Below are positions 30,027 through 43,000 of a stretch of 64,000 bases of DNA, one piece after another (the first letter of the stretch is position 1; each line of letters begins with the position of its first letter). A program made the translations under genes and the position numbers. The DNA comes from Solea solea (lineage: Eukaryota > Chordata > Actinopteri > Pleuronectiformes > Soleidae). The DNA is taken from assembly GCF_958295425.1 (NCBI RefSeq), contig NC_081139.1:21085888-21149887 (forward strand), written 5' to 3'. The notes under the pieces are model-generated. The model made no database searches. It was not told the origin of the DNA and was given only the letters and a program-made list of their open reading frames with translations.

Positions 30027-30690
30027 ATGTAGGGTTGGAGATCCTGGGAAAACAATCTGAAGCTACGCCTCCAGAGCACAGGAACACACGATGAACACAG
30101 TTTCACGAGCAGCATCCGAAACTTTCAGGACTTTTTGTTTTTTTTGGATACTGTTGCAGTATCTTGGATCACTCTGCACTCAGTCTTTTTCTTGGCAGTA
30201 GCTTTCCCAAAAAAACGTCTTTCATTTGCGGCACCTGTTGTTGGCGCCTTTTCTGTCATAACGTTGCTGCAACTGTCTTGTTGGATTTAGCAAGCTAGCA
30301 TAAGCTCTGGCGCTGTCTTTTGAGCATGCGAGATTAGTGCACAAACAGGGGTACACGCATGGGGGAGAAAGGGGGGGGGGGGGGGTGTCAGATGGCAGTT
30401 TGATTGATCACAATCCAATGCAATGAATATGTTCGGACCGTTATATATAATATGATTGGAGGGTGTTTTAACAGGCCTGTTTACAGGCCGACTGACATTT
30501 ATTATTTTTGTGACAATGCATTAATGAATTAGTTAGAACTGGGGTGTGAAGAGCATTTTAAGCAATACAGTAAAAAAAATGCTGCAGAAAGTAATCTTCC
30601 ACTCGACCTTTAAAATACAAAAGGGCCATTCTGTAAAATCAATATAGGAAAAAAACTACATTACCCATGGATCTTTGCGTTTCCGGGTAA
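30027..30690. other. pfkm-espl1 spacer
   Basis: No coding exon. It contains a poly-G run at about 30369-30386 and sequence that looks like diverged mobile DNA, but I could not place it in a family. Confidence 0.4.
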
Positions 30691-30699
30691 AAAGCGGAT

Positions 30700-30924
30700 G
30701 TCCCGTCTGATTGGTCAACCAACACCGTTCAAAAACAGTGCGCCAGTGTGTGTGTGTGTGTGGGAGTAGTGGAGTTTTCATGATAGCTGAGAATTTGAGT
30801 CTTATCAACGTTATTTGAGCTCACGAGCAGCGGTTCTGCTTACCACACTGTCTTCATATGGATATCACCTGTTCTTACTAGCTGCCGTAAATAAACGTAT
30901 TTCTACATAGGTCTCCAGCTCCGG
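30700..30924 (+). promoter_or_regulatory. espl1: espl1 promoter and untranslated first exon
   Basis: An inverted CCAAT box (ATTGG, 30710-30714) lies 13 bp before TTCAAA (30728-30733), which is the reverse of the cell-cycle homology region TTTGAA. The NF-Y/CHR pairing is the known layout of G2/M genes controlled by DREAM and MYB-MuvB, which fits separase. A GT-repeat (30748-30763) follows. A donor GTGAGT after 30924 and an acceptor at 31082 define a 5' UTR intron. Transcription start position is inferred. Confidence 0.5.
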
Positions 30925-31082
30925 GTGAGTTGTAAGTGAACACTCTATTAGTTGCGTTAACGTTCCTCGAGCTGTGTCATGTTTGTGAACGACTGTGTCG
31001 CTAATATTAGCTAACAGTACAGTTCACACACTCAGTCTGTCGTGTCTTAACAAACCGCTTTAACGAGTGTTGTTCCCAACAG

Positions 31083-34000
31083 CTTTCGACATGAAGTGTT
31101 TGAAAGTGGACGAGTACATCCAGAAGACTGCCTCTGTGGGAGAGACGGAGCTCTTACACCAAGAACTGGAGGTTAGTTTAACGTTTATCTCCACTTTATC
31201 ATTTGCAATAGCCCCTATTGCAAATGAGTAATCATAAAACCGACCAAAGATAGGACAGTGTGCCATATTTAGGGGTCAATTTCCATACTCGGGACAAGGG
31301 TATTAAGAATTGTGGTGAAAAACATTAATATTTCATATGAGTGACTTAAAAATGCTGTCTCTCTCGCCAACACAGTCATTTAAGTGCAACAAGGGGAAGT
31401 CTTCAGTTCAAGGACCTCAATATTTATAATGATCTTCTTGTTTTTCACTTTAGAATCAAAATCTGAATATTTTATTAACCACTGTGGGGAAATTTTTTTT
31501 TTAAAGAAAAAGCAAATAATGTACCTTAACATGAAATGTATACATGACATCAGTGTGTGCTTTTTAAGCCCTTTATGTTGTATGATAATAAATATAACTG
31601 GAATCTGTAAATATAAAGTATGTACAGAAATACAGACATAAAGAGCATGTTTTTACGATTATTGCAATGATAGGAATGTTATTGAGATTAATTTAGATCT
31701 AAAATATGTGACCATCGTTTTGGCTGTAATTGAGAAGCTATTTGTTGGGAACTGAATATAAAATAAACCTATCATGAAAATGTGAATAACAAAATGAGAC
31801 AATTTTACAAATTTGTTTTAGTTTTTAACGTGTAAACCAACTGCCCATCTCCAGCTGCTGTGTCAGAAAATGACCATCTTGTGTGTAAAATAATCACATC
31901 ACAGGTAACATTGTAAAGATTATATACTGTAAATGAGTTTGGTTTGCATTTTGCAGAACTATGTGAAGAGCCGTCCAGGCCTTCAGGGTCGCACACTGTG
32001 TGACCGGATCATCAGAGCGTGTAACCATCAACTTGGAGTTGGGCGCCCTGACTCTGACCATATCAGGCAACTTGTAAAGCTGGTGGAGCTTTCCCTTCAT
32101 GGTTATGACCGTTCTGTGACACTTGTTCCTCTGAGCAGTCCGCTGTACATGGAAAAGATAATTTTTCACATTGTCAAGAAGCTAAGCTCCTTACAGGCTC
32201 ACAGTCTGTGCAGCCATGTTGCTGGGGTGCTTTGCAATAGGCTTGCTTCGGCACAGCAGGTATGTATTATTTTTAACATTGATGTTATTGAATTGGTTGG
32301 TTGGTTACCACATTACGTTCAGCATTAACCAGATCTGTGGGGTCCATAGGCCGACGACTACACTGTTCTATTGAGGAGCTGTTTCTCTGTGCTCTGGAGT
32401 GGATTATCTGCTACCAAAGACAAGAAAACCCTGAGTCACCGTGAAAAGCTCCACTGCCAGATGCAAGCTCTGAGCTTCCTCATGATGTTGGATACAGAAA
32501 ATGCAACTCCATCCTTCTCTAAAGCACCCATATACACAGAGGATGCCGTTGCTGAATTTGAGAGTGTCAGTGCAGTGTTGTCTAAGGAAGATGCTTCTTT
32601 TCTTGTCCAGGAATTACACTTGCTTTTCGACACATTTCAGACCTGTGGTCAGGACTGCGAGGACGATGGGTCTAAGCAGTTTGCTAAGAAATCATGTGTA
32701 CATGCGTTTTCAGAAATGCTGCTTATTGTAAGTAAGACTCTTTGTAAGTCTGGCCACTATGATCTGGCGTCCACCTTCCTGAATGAGATTGAAAGAAAGG
32801 TCAGAGACTGTGCTGACTGTCCGTGTACAGCACTGTTGCTTGGCAAGTGGGCAGTAGAGGTTCATTCAACAATGAAGGCTGGTGGGGAGGGTGGCCAGGC
32901 TTTGACAAACTGTACAAGAGCTTTGAGGTCTCTCTCAGTGAACATGGGGGACCAAGAAGCCCATGCCGTTCTAGAAGGGTGTGGACTAGTGGTTTGGGCT
33001 GTCGAGGATGGACACAGCCAGGGCTTAAGTGCTCCTGTACTCCTGGCCTGGTTTTCTTTCCTTGAGGAGCAACAGGAACAAATAACAAAGATGCTGAAGA
33101 AGGTGAACGTAGTTGCTGATCAGACACATATTTAGCCTGCATTATTATGAGAACTTTTAGAAGTTGTTAATCTGTGACTTGTTTGTGTTTTGTTCACAGA
33201 ATTTGACATGCCCTTCTAAGAGAAGCAAACTGCAACAGGCCCTTTGTTTCAGTATGTATCAAGGCTTTGTGTATGCATACGAGAGCATGCTTGCATCACA
33301 GGTGAGGGTAACAACCGTAATTTACATGCTTACTATTCAAAAACATGCTTTTACGGCTGTGAATGTTCTCTGATTTAGACTTAACCTCCGATTTGTAATT
33401 TGTCATCATCAGCTGGAAAACAACGATATACTGAACAGAGTGCTACTTTACTGCCAAGCCACAGCTGGACAGATGATGACTGAGCTGCGAAAGCTCCCTA
33501 GTGAAAGCCTTCTCATTAAAGCAGGTGATTACAATCTATTAATCTAATCAGGTTACATTAACCTTTGAGGTAAACCTGTTGAGCAGTTGGCTGATTAATA
33601 ATGCCCATTTACTTTTAGCATTCGGCACTGGCTGATTATTGTTTAATTATTTGGCCGGTTATTATTTATTTACTGTATATAGGTTAACTCATCTTTTGTT
33701 TTTTGAAATTTTTTACACAAAATGCAGATTGGAAACTGTAACTGTTGTCAAATACAATGTATTCTATTATTTATTATTAAACAGTTGGCCAAACCAAACA
33801 TAAAAACCAAAAAAATAGTAACAAACATTGATCGACCTCTAAGTAACATGCAGTGTTTTTGTATTATTATAACATGTGCTGTTTTCTGTTCACTGTGTGT
33901 CTGTAGTGATTACTGTCAGCAATTTAGTTTGCGGATTGTACAACAGGCGTCTCTGTGACCAGGCCTTCAAGCTAGTGGAGATTCTTTGCAGGGATCTATG

Positions 34001-37000
34001 CAAGAACTGCCCCACCTCACTGTCTGTTGATCGGGTAAACCTTTGTGAATCATGTTTAGTTTTGCTATAAGACAAATGTCACTAAATATCATCACGTGTT
34101 TATCTAAAACAGGCTTTGATTATAGGTACAAGAATTATGTTTTACACATACAGTATATAGTGTAGACACACAATATCTGTACTATCATCATCATGCATGA
34201 GTTTTGCCCTCTTCTAATTTATAATGCTCATATTGTCGTTCAGTTGAGTCGGCCTTTCATGCTGGCCGTGCAGACGTCTCGGAGGGCTGGACAATTGGAG
34301 CAAGCCCTGGACTGGGTGATTCTGTGGCTGAAAGCTCTGGGTGACAATATTTCTACTCATATGGCTGAACCGGTCTCACTGTGGGTGAAAATAAAAATTG
34401 ATGCAGCACGTATCTCTGAGGAGGACATCCGACTTAGGTACAGAATCCTGCCCAGATATAAAAGTAGACATTTTGTGTCCTGTAGTTACTGTTAGCAACG
34501 TAGTTGGTGTAACTGAGGATTTTAAATTATTTTATTTACGTATAGAAAACTAATGAAAAGGAAACTGTTGGCTTCTCCTTCAACAGGACACTGCGTGATG
34601 GTTTTGGTCCTGACATCCCTGATGAGAAAGTTTTGCTCTGCCTTTTGGAGGAAGAGTTGCGTGCCTATAAGGAAGTGGCAGGCGACACTGCCCAGGAGCG
34701 ATACAACACTCTATGCGATCTTTTGGAAATCTGCCACGAGGAAAGCTCTCACACCCACCTACGTGCTGTTTACCTTTGTGAAATGGCCCAAGTCGTGTGC
34801 TTCCAGGATTTCAGCGAACAGACTGACTGGTATGAGCTGGCATCTACATCCACATTAACAATTAATAGTGTTCCATGATAGACACGATGACAATCTGTCT
34901 TTACATCCAGGGTTAAACTGTATACAGCACCAGACTGATCTTAAAAAGATTGAGCAAGACTGCCCACCAACCTTTCATTGTGCTTATTGTGTTTTTCTTC
35001 AACTACATAGCTCAGCGGTTGATTTTACCCAAGAAGCTTTAAGGTTGCTCGAAGAGGAACCAGAGAATGCAGAGAATGCTGATAGACTGAAGGACGACAA
35101 GGCCCATGCTTCACTTTGGTTCTTTATCTGCAATCTTGAGAAGAACCTCCAGGAGGTTAGCACTGCTGGATCTGCCCCGATTCGTTATACCAATAGTATT
35201 TTTGATATGTTTGAAAATGCTTATTTTGGAATTGAATGGTTTGACTAAATGCATAGTAGTTGTGTAATAAAAGAAATACTGTTTTTCTTTTTTTTTTGTC
35301 CAGGCCATTGAAAGGGACAAAAAACTGAGAGAGGTGCGTGAACAGTCACGATGTGTGGCCAATCCCATAGGCACCAATGATCTTGATTATGAGGACAAGC
35401 AGAAAACGCAGGACAGCATTCTGGTTTATGAAGGCCTGCATTTCAACCTTGCTGCAGAAAACAGTAGGAACCAATTTCTCATATTGTACATTGCCTTCAA
35501 CTAAATGCCAATGTCATGATATACTGTATGTTATTTTTGTAATCAGCTCTGGAATTATTATTTCTGATGTGTAGAAACTAATGGTTATTTTCATAATTAA
35601 TTATTCATTTAATTATTTTCTTGATTAATTGAGCACATGTTTGGTCCATAAAATGTCGATCACTGTTTCCCAAATCTGTAAATTATTTATTTTCTTTCAA
35701 GAATTGTGTAAACCTTTGGAAAGAGCACTGGATGAGTGGGCTGCTCTTCTTCAGAGTCAAGCTCTGCCTTCTGTCAGGAACTCCAAACAGACCTGCAGCT
35801 CAATAGTTTTGACTGCAGCTCTCTTCAGACTTATGGGAAAGGTAATGGCACATGATGAGGACAATAAATCTGGACTAATTTTTTTTTTGGTTCTCTGTTA
35901 AGATCCAAATAGATTTTGGTCATGAAATAAATGAGTAACTGTCTTCATTAATGATACCTTTCTGCCCTCTTGTTTAGCCTCTTAAGGCTCTGGAAGCTTA
36001 CAAACTTGCAACTGGACTTTCACGCCACCTGTCTGACAAACATCTTTGTGTCGGCTCCCTCTGTCAATCAGCCAGCCTCCTTTTGGATATGGGTGCCCCC
36101 GAACTGGCTTTGGTAAAGCAGTTTTATAATGATTGTCCCTGTCCAACAAGAATACATTTATATCAGGAAAAAACATTCCAAATTTACCTTTGTTTCAGGC
36201 ACAGTTAGAGCAAGCAGGAAAAGATCTAACTTCAGAAACCACCAGTGAAGGACCTTCATCCATTTCTATGCTGGCCCTTCTGTTGAGAGCTCAGTACTAC
36301 TACAGCACAGGGCAGGTAGGTAACAAGTCTGCTAGCAGTATTTTAGTTTTTACATGAATGCACTGAATTTGCTGAAACTGCTGATTTTCAGAATGTGTCC
36401 CTCTCTTGGCCATATTTCAGGTGGATAAAGGAGTGCCATATCTGTGTGAGGTGCTTAAAGAAGTGAATGAGCAGAGACATTCCAAAAGTTGGTACCTGCT
36501 TCGTGCTCGGGCTCTACAGACCTGCAGCACTTACCTGAGTTTGGACACAACCGTGCTGTCACAGGCCGAGCGCACACGTATCACAGAATATGGTTGGTAG
36601 AAGCAATTTGATCCACTTCATATTACCAGTAGTCTTTGTATTTTACGATATGAAATGGTCATATTGAGGTTTGCAGCTATATCTAATTATGGATTTTTGT
36701 GTTTATGTCTTAGGTATAAATAGCCCGGACACTGCCCTGTATGAAAGTCTGAAGCTTCTCTGTAGCCTGCTGGTCACTTTGGTGGGGAAAGGCCTGTACG
36801 GGACAAATGGCAGCAGTTCAGATGTGCGCTTCATTGACCAAGGTATGTTTTTCTTTAAAGTGAACATAACATTTGATTTGAAAAACAGAATTGTGCTTTT
36901 TTTAATGCTTTCAGCTATGTAAATATCTCCTCCACTCTCTCTGTCTCTCTCCGTTGGTCCTTGAGTAGGAGATAACCTAGTGGTGAAATGGCAGCTGCTG

Positions 37001-40000
37001 TCAGAGCTGTTAAACTGCTCCGTGAAGATGGTGGCTCTTAGGAGCAACTGTGGGGCCATCAATGATGCCAGGCTCCAATGCCTAGAAGCACTTAAACTGG
37101 CTAACAAGCTGCAAGCACTCAGCAAGTATGCACATAAACATCATCTATCGAACATAGGCCTATTGTATTGTTTTACCATTCAAGTGGTGGCATGTTTACA
37201 GTTACTGTCAATCTGTTATTAAAGTGTTTTTCTTTTTGGTAGTGTTGGTAGATTGTTTTGTATTTGAAGGTGTTAATTATTAGGTGATAATTTGCATTTT
37301 TGTTCAGGTGTTAAAAATATTCTTTTTGCTCATTCTTTTGTTTTTCCAGATGTGCTGAGCTGCTGGTGATAAAAGCAGAGTTGGAGCTGATGCAGGGGGA
37401 GAGAGAAGAAAGTGGAGCTGACTTGGATAATGTCAGAAACCTTCTGGAGCTCTGCACAGGTCACTTAAATTCATAGTTACTTGTATTTTTGATTGTAATA
37501 CACCAAACTTCATCGATAGTATTTCACTCTGCTCCCATTTGAGATTTGAGTTTTTGTGACCTTTGTAATTGACTTTTGTTTCTTCTCAGATTTTTCTGAT
37601 CAGGTGCAAAAGACGGAGGTGAAAATCAAGCCCAGGAAAGGTCGGCCTGCTAAGAAACCTCAGGCACCCCTACCAACATTGGAGGATGACTTTAAAGACA
37701 TCCTTAGCACTAGATGGATTGCTAAAGAACCCATTGTTGGGGATCTGGCCAGCTCCCCGCCTCTCAAAGCCCAGCCACGTCGTTGGCTGCCCTCTCTGGC
37801 ACATGAATCTAACTGCGAGTGCCCCTGCTGCTCTGAGCCCTGTCTGGGCCGTGCTACTGCTCGCTGGGCTGCTACGCAGGCTGATCTGGTTCTCCAGCTG
37901 GATCCCAATGATGCCAAAGTCAGTTTAAAACTTCAGTGGGCAACATTATCCCGCTGTACAAGCCTCTCTGCCAAACTTGGGGCAAAACTGGCAAAAATGT
38001 TCCCTCCCCATGGCCACACAAAAGGTTCCTATATACCATCCTTGATGCAAGACGTGGTGGGCCGTGTGTACCTTCACATGGCCTTGTCTGGGCTGGAGCC
38101 AAGGCTCAACAGCAACTGTGGTATATGGAAAGTTCTGGAAGCTGGCTTAGCATTTGTTGATTCCATGCCCTCTCCTGTGCTGAGACCTGTAAGAGCAGGC
38201 CTAATGGGTATTAAAGCCATTGTATCATTGATCACATTGGCTGCCAAAAAAGGGTGCAACCCAGAGGAGCTTTTCTCAAATGTTTGGACTTGGAATGCAC
38301 CAACAGAAAATAAAGAGCTGGAATCAGAGCAGAAAACTGTAGCTGCCTCTTCCTTGGTGAAAAAGTCGAAAGACACTGATATCCCCGACAAATCTAAGGA
38401 GGCAAAGAAGGTCAAGACTGTCAAGCCCAAGATTCAAGCTCCAATAAGCTCTGCGACCAGAGGGAAGTTATTGCCTCCAATGACCCCAGTGACAGTGAAA
38501 TCAAAGTCCTCTGTTAAGGAGCATAGCTGTTTTGACTTCAACACTGCCATACCCACTTTGGCTTTTACCCCTGTTCAAAAGGTAAAAGCTCCTGGTTCAG
38601 TGCGGAAAGCACCGAGAACTGTCTCCAAGCAGCAGTTTCATGTGTTTGAAGAGTGTTCACCTGTTCAAGAGAAAACCCAACCTGTGCCTGCTGCTCCCAG
38701 ACGCACAAAGAAATCACGTTTCAAGGTAGGCATCGAATCAGAGGTAGATGTTTTAAAATGCATTCTTTCTTTTTTTTTGTACTGAAATAATAATAATAAA
38801 AAACTTTATTTTTGTTACAGGTGGAGTTTAGTGATGAGAGTGACTCAGAAGCCCAGGCAGAGCCCAAAGAAAAGCTGGACATTCCTAAAAAACGGACAAC
38901 CACTAGAAAAGCTGCCCATAGTGCTAAGACGGTCTCTGATCAACCTTCTGAGAACATACAGACCAAGAGGCAAGTCAGGGGTAAAAGGAGCACTGTCGTG
39001 CATCGGGTCACATCCTCTGAGGATGATGAAAGTTTGGTGTGTCAACCCGCCCCAACAAGAAGAGGAAGAAGCAGAAAAGCCTTGTCCAGCACCGAGGCGG
39101 AAACACTGGAGGAGCCGGACAAAATGAGGACCATTGACGAGGAATCTAATCACGTTCTGGACATGAGCATTGAGCAGCTTAGGACATCGGACAATGAGAC
39201 TGAAGACAGTCCTGCTTCAAGTAAGAGATTTCAGTGTGTATCTTGTAACTGTATAAATAACTCTGCAGACAAATGTTGCATTGGCTGTAAATGATCAGAG
39301 ATTTACATTTTTACAATTGATCGCACCATACCTATAGTAGAATGCTTTACTATTAAACCATTTGTGGATTTCATGCAGTAATTGGGCAGTAAAAAAAACT
39401 GAATTAGAAGGTGCATGTAAAATAAGAAGGAAGACCAGTCGTTGCTGTGCAACAAAATCTAGAAACCTCCCACAACTCTGGCCTTATTTCTCTGTGTGTG
39501 TGTGTGTGTGTGTGTATATAGATTTTGAAATCTTACGACGGGATATTTGTTGCTTGGAGAGAGAAAGCTTCTCTGAGATGAGGAGCAGAGGTCACCTGAG
39601 AGAAGGTCCACAGACCCAGCTCTCCCATTCTGACACCAGGCCAGGTGAGTTTTTCTAAAAGTATATCCATCATCTTCCGGTAATTATTTAGCTTGTAACA
39701 ATGTAATTACAAAAGTGGCGTAGAAGCAGCACTTTCAGAGATTTATTTCAATATCTCTTGCATTTGTGATCCTAACACCACTTTGGCACTGCACACACTG
39801 GTGCCCTTAGTAAGTTACCTGCCAAATTTGAAACTGGCTTGCTGGAGCCAAATAACAGGGTACACCCTGGATAGGTGGCCAGTCCATAGGAGGGCTAACA
39901 TATGCACTACCAATCAACCAAGTAAGTAATTAACCCCTGCATGTTTGGGACAATTTTCCCCGAATTGTTGAGCCCTACTGTCCAAATAAGTACAAATATC

Positions 40001-43000
40001 ATATTCATGCAGTGGTTTGGTACTGTACAATATCTATTTTTTTGCATTTCCATTAAGAATAACACCACAATAACCAGACCCTACCCATCCATTTTTTGGC
40101 ACCCTTCCCTTGGGCTACAACAGGACAATGGTACAGTAAGGTCAGGGTGGGGCTAGACGGGCTCCATCCACCACAGTTGGCTGATTCGGTGTCAGAAAAA
40201 TGTCACTCCCTTGCAACTGGTGTGAATATCCCATAGATGTCGAGGCAATTTTAAATGGCACAAACTCAGCAGGAAAAAAAGAGTGGCTGGATGTCATTGT
40301 CGTCCATTGTTTTCTGCGTACCATTCGATTTCTTTGCACCAGTACAACTTCATGCTACATATCTCACTGATGCGGCCATCGAGCACAGCCCACACCCTTT
40401 TACCAAGTAAAGGTACTTTTCTGAGCCTGATCTAGGTCTTTACAGACCCGAACTGTACCATGATAGAAACACAGCATTATTAGCCATTAGCTATAGCTGG
40501 TAACTAGAGAGATAGGTCCTTCTCAATTGTCTTTGTTTTTCCAGCAGAAAATCTCTCACTGGAGGATGTTCAGTCATTGCTCTGTTCTGCCTGGCTGACC
40601 CTTCAGCACTTCCCTTCTCCCGCCATTTACCCGACCCTCTGTGCTCTTCTGGCCTTGGCACTGGGACAGCAGGACCCTGTGACTACAGCAATGCTACACG
40701 CCCAGTCGGTGGGCATCACAAGCCGTCATCGTACAATCAGGCATTTAGCCAGCTGTCTCAAGTAAGCACAACTTGAAATTTACTCATCTGATAACTTATT
40801 GCCAGAATATTTTATTCGCATCATCACAGATCTGTGTGAAAATTACTGATCTTTTTGTTCATGCAACAGAAAGCTGAGAAAGTCGTCAAATGAATTGGCA
40901 GACAAGATGGATGCTCTGAGTCTAAAAGAGCTCAGTTCGACTGAGCCCAAGACTTCAGCTGAACAAAGGTTGACTCAGCTTGAAAACACCTTCTCCTTCC
41001 CTACTGCTGACTCTTCATCTTTTCCCAAGACCCACTGCCAGGAGTTTATCCAGCAACTTCAACACCTTCCCCCAGGTAAAGCAGTAAATACTGTTCTTAT
41101 CTCAATAGAAAAATCTCCATGTTTTCATCTACGACATGGTTTGTATTTGTACATCTGTAAAGCTTAATGAGCTGCAATTATGTCTTTTACAATGATTATA
41201 ACTTTTGCACTGCAAAGTTATTTTATATATATACACCAGTAGATGAGTTTACTATTCTGTTATGTTTGACTCAAGAACCTGGCTTTGAAACAGTAGGAAG
41301 TAGCATGGAGGCCTGACACAGACATCAAGCATTGTATTGGAGCAGGGGAGAAAGCTGCCATGTTTCCTCTTATGTGATAATACCTGTGGTTGCTGAAGAA
41401 TCCTTTGATCTGGGAATGAATACTGATGAGTGATTACACTTCCCACTAAAGACAAAACCTAGATGTGAGGGGGTTTTTGTGGGTTTTCACTTTGGCTCAT
41501 TTATCCCTTCTCTGTTCTGCAGGGGTAACGGTGTGTGTGATGTCCATGTTTGGAGTAAAACCTGGACAAATGGGCGACAGCATCATGCTGTCACGTCTTG
41601 AAAAGGGATGTGATCCTGTCACTGTTCATATCCCCACATCTAAGCAGCAGGTGACGATGACAATGATTTGTCTTCTTTTCATAACAAATATTACCAACTC
41701 TGTGAAAAACCTTGACTTTTGTTGTGTCATGCAGCACCCCATTAGTTGGCTCGTGCAGGAGATGGACAGTATTTTGGTGGAACAGAAGGTTGTGAGCTGT
41801 GTGTCTGAGAAAGCAAAGTGGTGGGAAGGCCGCAGAGCGCTCGACTCTCGAGTTGAGGTAAGGGAAACTTGAAACTCGGTTTTAATGTTTTAAGCGTGCA
41901 CAATTACTATTAGTGTCTGCCCAAGTGCGTTTGCTATTTTAAAAAAATAATGTTTATATTTATCAGATCATCTCCCAGATGCATTGGCTCTTTGATAGAT
42001 TTCTATTACTGGGTAGGAAAAGAGAATGTCTTGGACTTTGACACAGTTAAACAGACAAGCAAGAAAACTGGACCAGTCAACACATGATTTCCTTTAGCAG
42101 GAAACATGAGGAAATAGGTGTTGCCTCCATCAAGGAGGATATGTGTTTGGCTGGTTGGTCTGTCTGTCTGATCAAAATCATTAAAAAAAAAATAATAAAA
42201 AAAATAAAGGTAATGACCATAGTAGAAATTCTTGGATTCTTGATTTTTAAAACAACATTGCAAAGTATGGGAGTTTATTGTGTGGGAAGCTGAGCAGCAT
42301 TGTTTATGTTCTCTTTTTTTGGTCTCTTTACTCATGATTTGTTGGAAAAAAAATGTCTTGCAGCATCTGTTGAAAGAGATGGAAGAATTGCTTGGATGCT
42401 GGAAGAGCCTTCTTCTACCACTTTCCTCATATCCAGAGATTTCCAGTCAGGCCCAGCATCTTTACAAAGCATTGTCTTCAAGAGGATTCACTGGCAGTGA
42501 GGAGATGTTAAAGGTGTGGGAGTGTTTTTTTTTATTTTACGTTTCTTGCACTCAATGGATCCTGGGGCGTCACTGTGTGACCCTCCATTCTGTTACGGTG
42601 ACAAAACGGCAACCACTGAACTTCTGACTTTTGTTCCAGGCTTTGCTGTCTGCATTTCCTGTGCTCTCCCAGGAAGACGTACAGAGATTTACTCTTGGAG
42701 TTTCTCCACAGTGGGACATGGAGTGTGATCAGCTTCTCCAAACAGCTGTGTCCCAAGTTTCAGAGAGAGACCAGCCCCATGGTCATGTTGTTCTCATCCT
42801 AGACAAGGTTGGTTATACTGTCTCTGTCAAATACATAATAGCACTATTACAAAATATCCCTTATGGAGAGAGAACTATTACCATGAATCCTGTTTGCTTT
42901 GCAGTACCTGCAGAAGTTGCCATGGGAGAGCATCTCCATCTTAAATGCTCACTCTGTCAGCCGGATGCCTTCACTTCACTCACTGATTGGACTGAGCCTT

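Noticed and set aside
29354..30094. Extra small genes between pfkm and espl1
   Set aside because: The only similarity is the espl1 exon relic; the remaining frames are short and lack context.
39221..39294. Alternative separase end at 39294 by intron retention
   Set aside because: The donor at 39220 is consensus, and the downstream exons complete the catalytic domain; retention would give a non-catalytic truncation.
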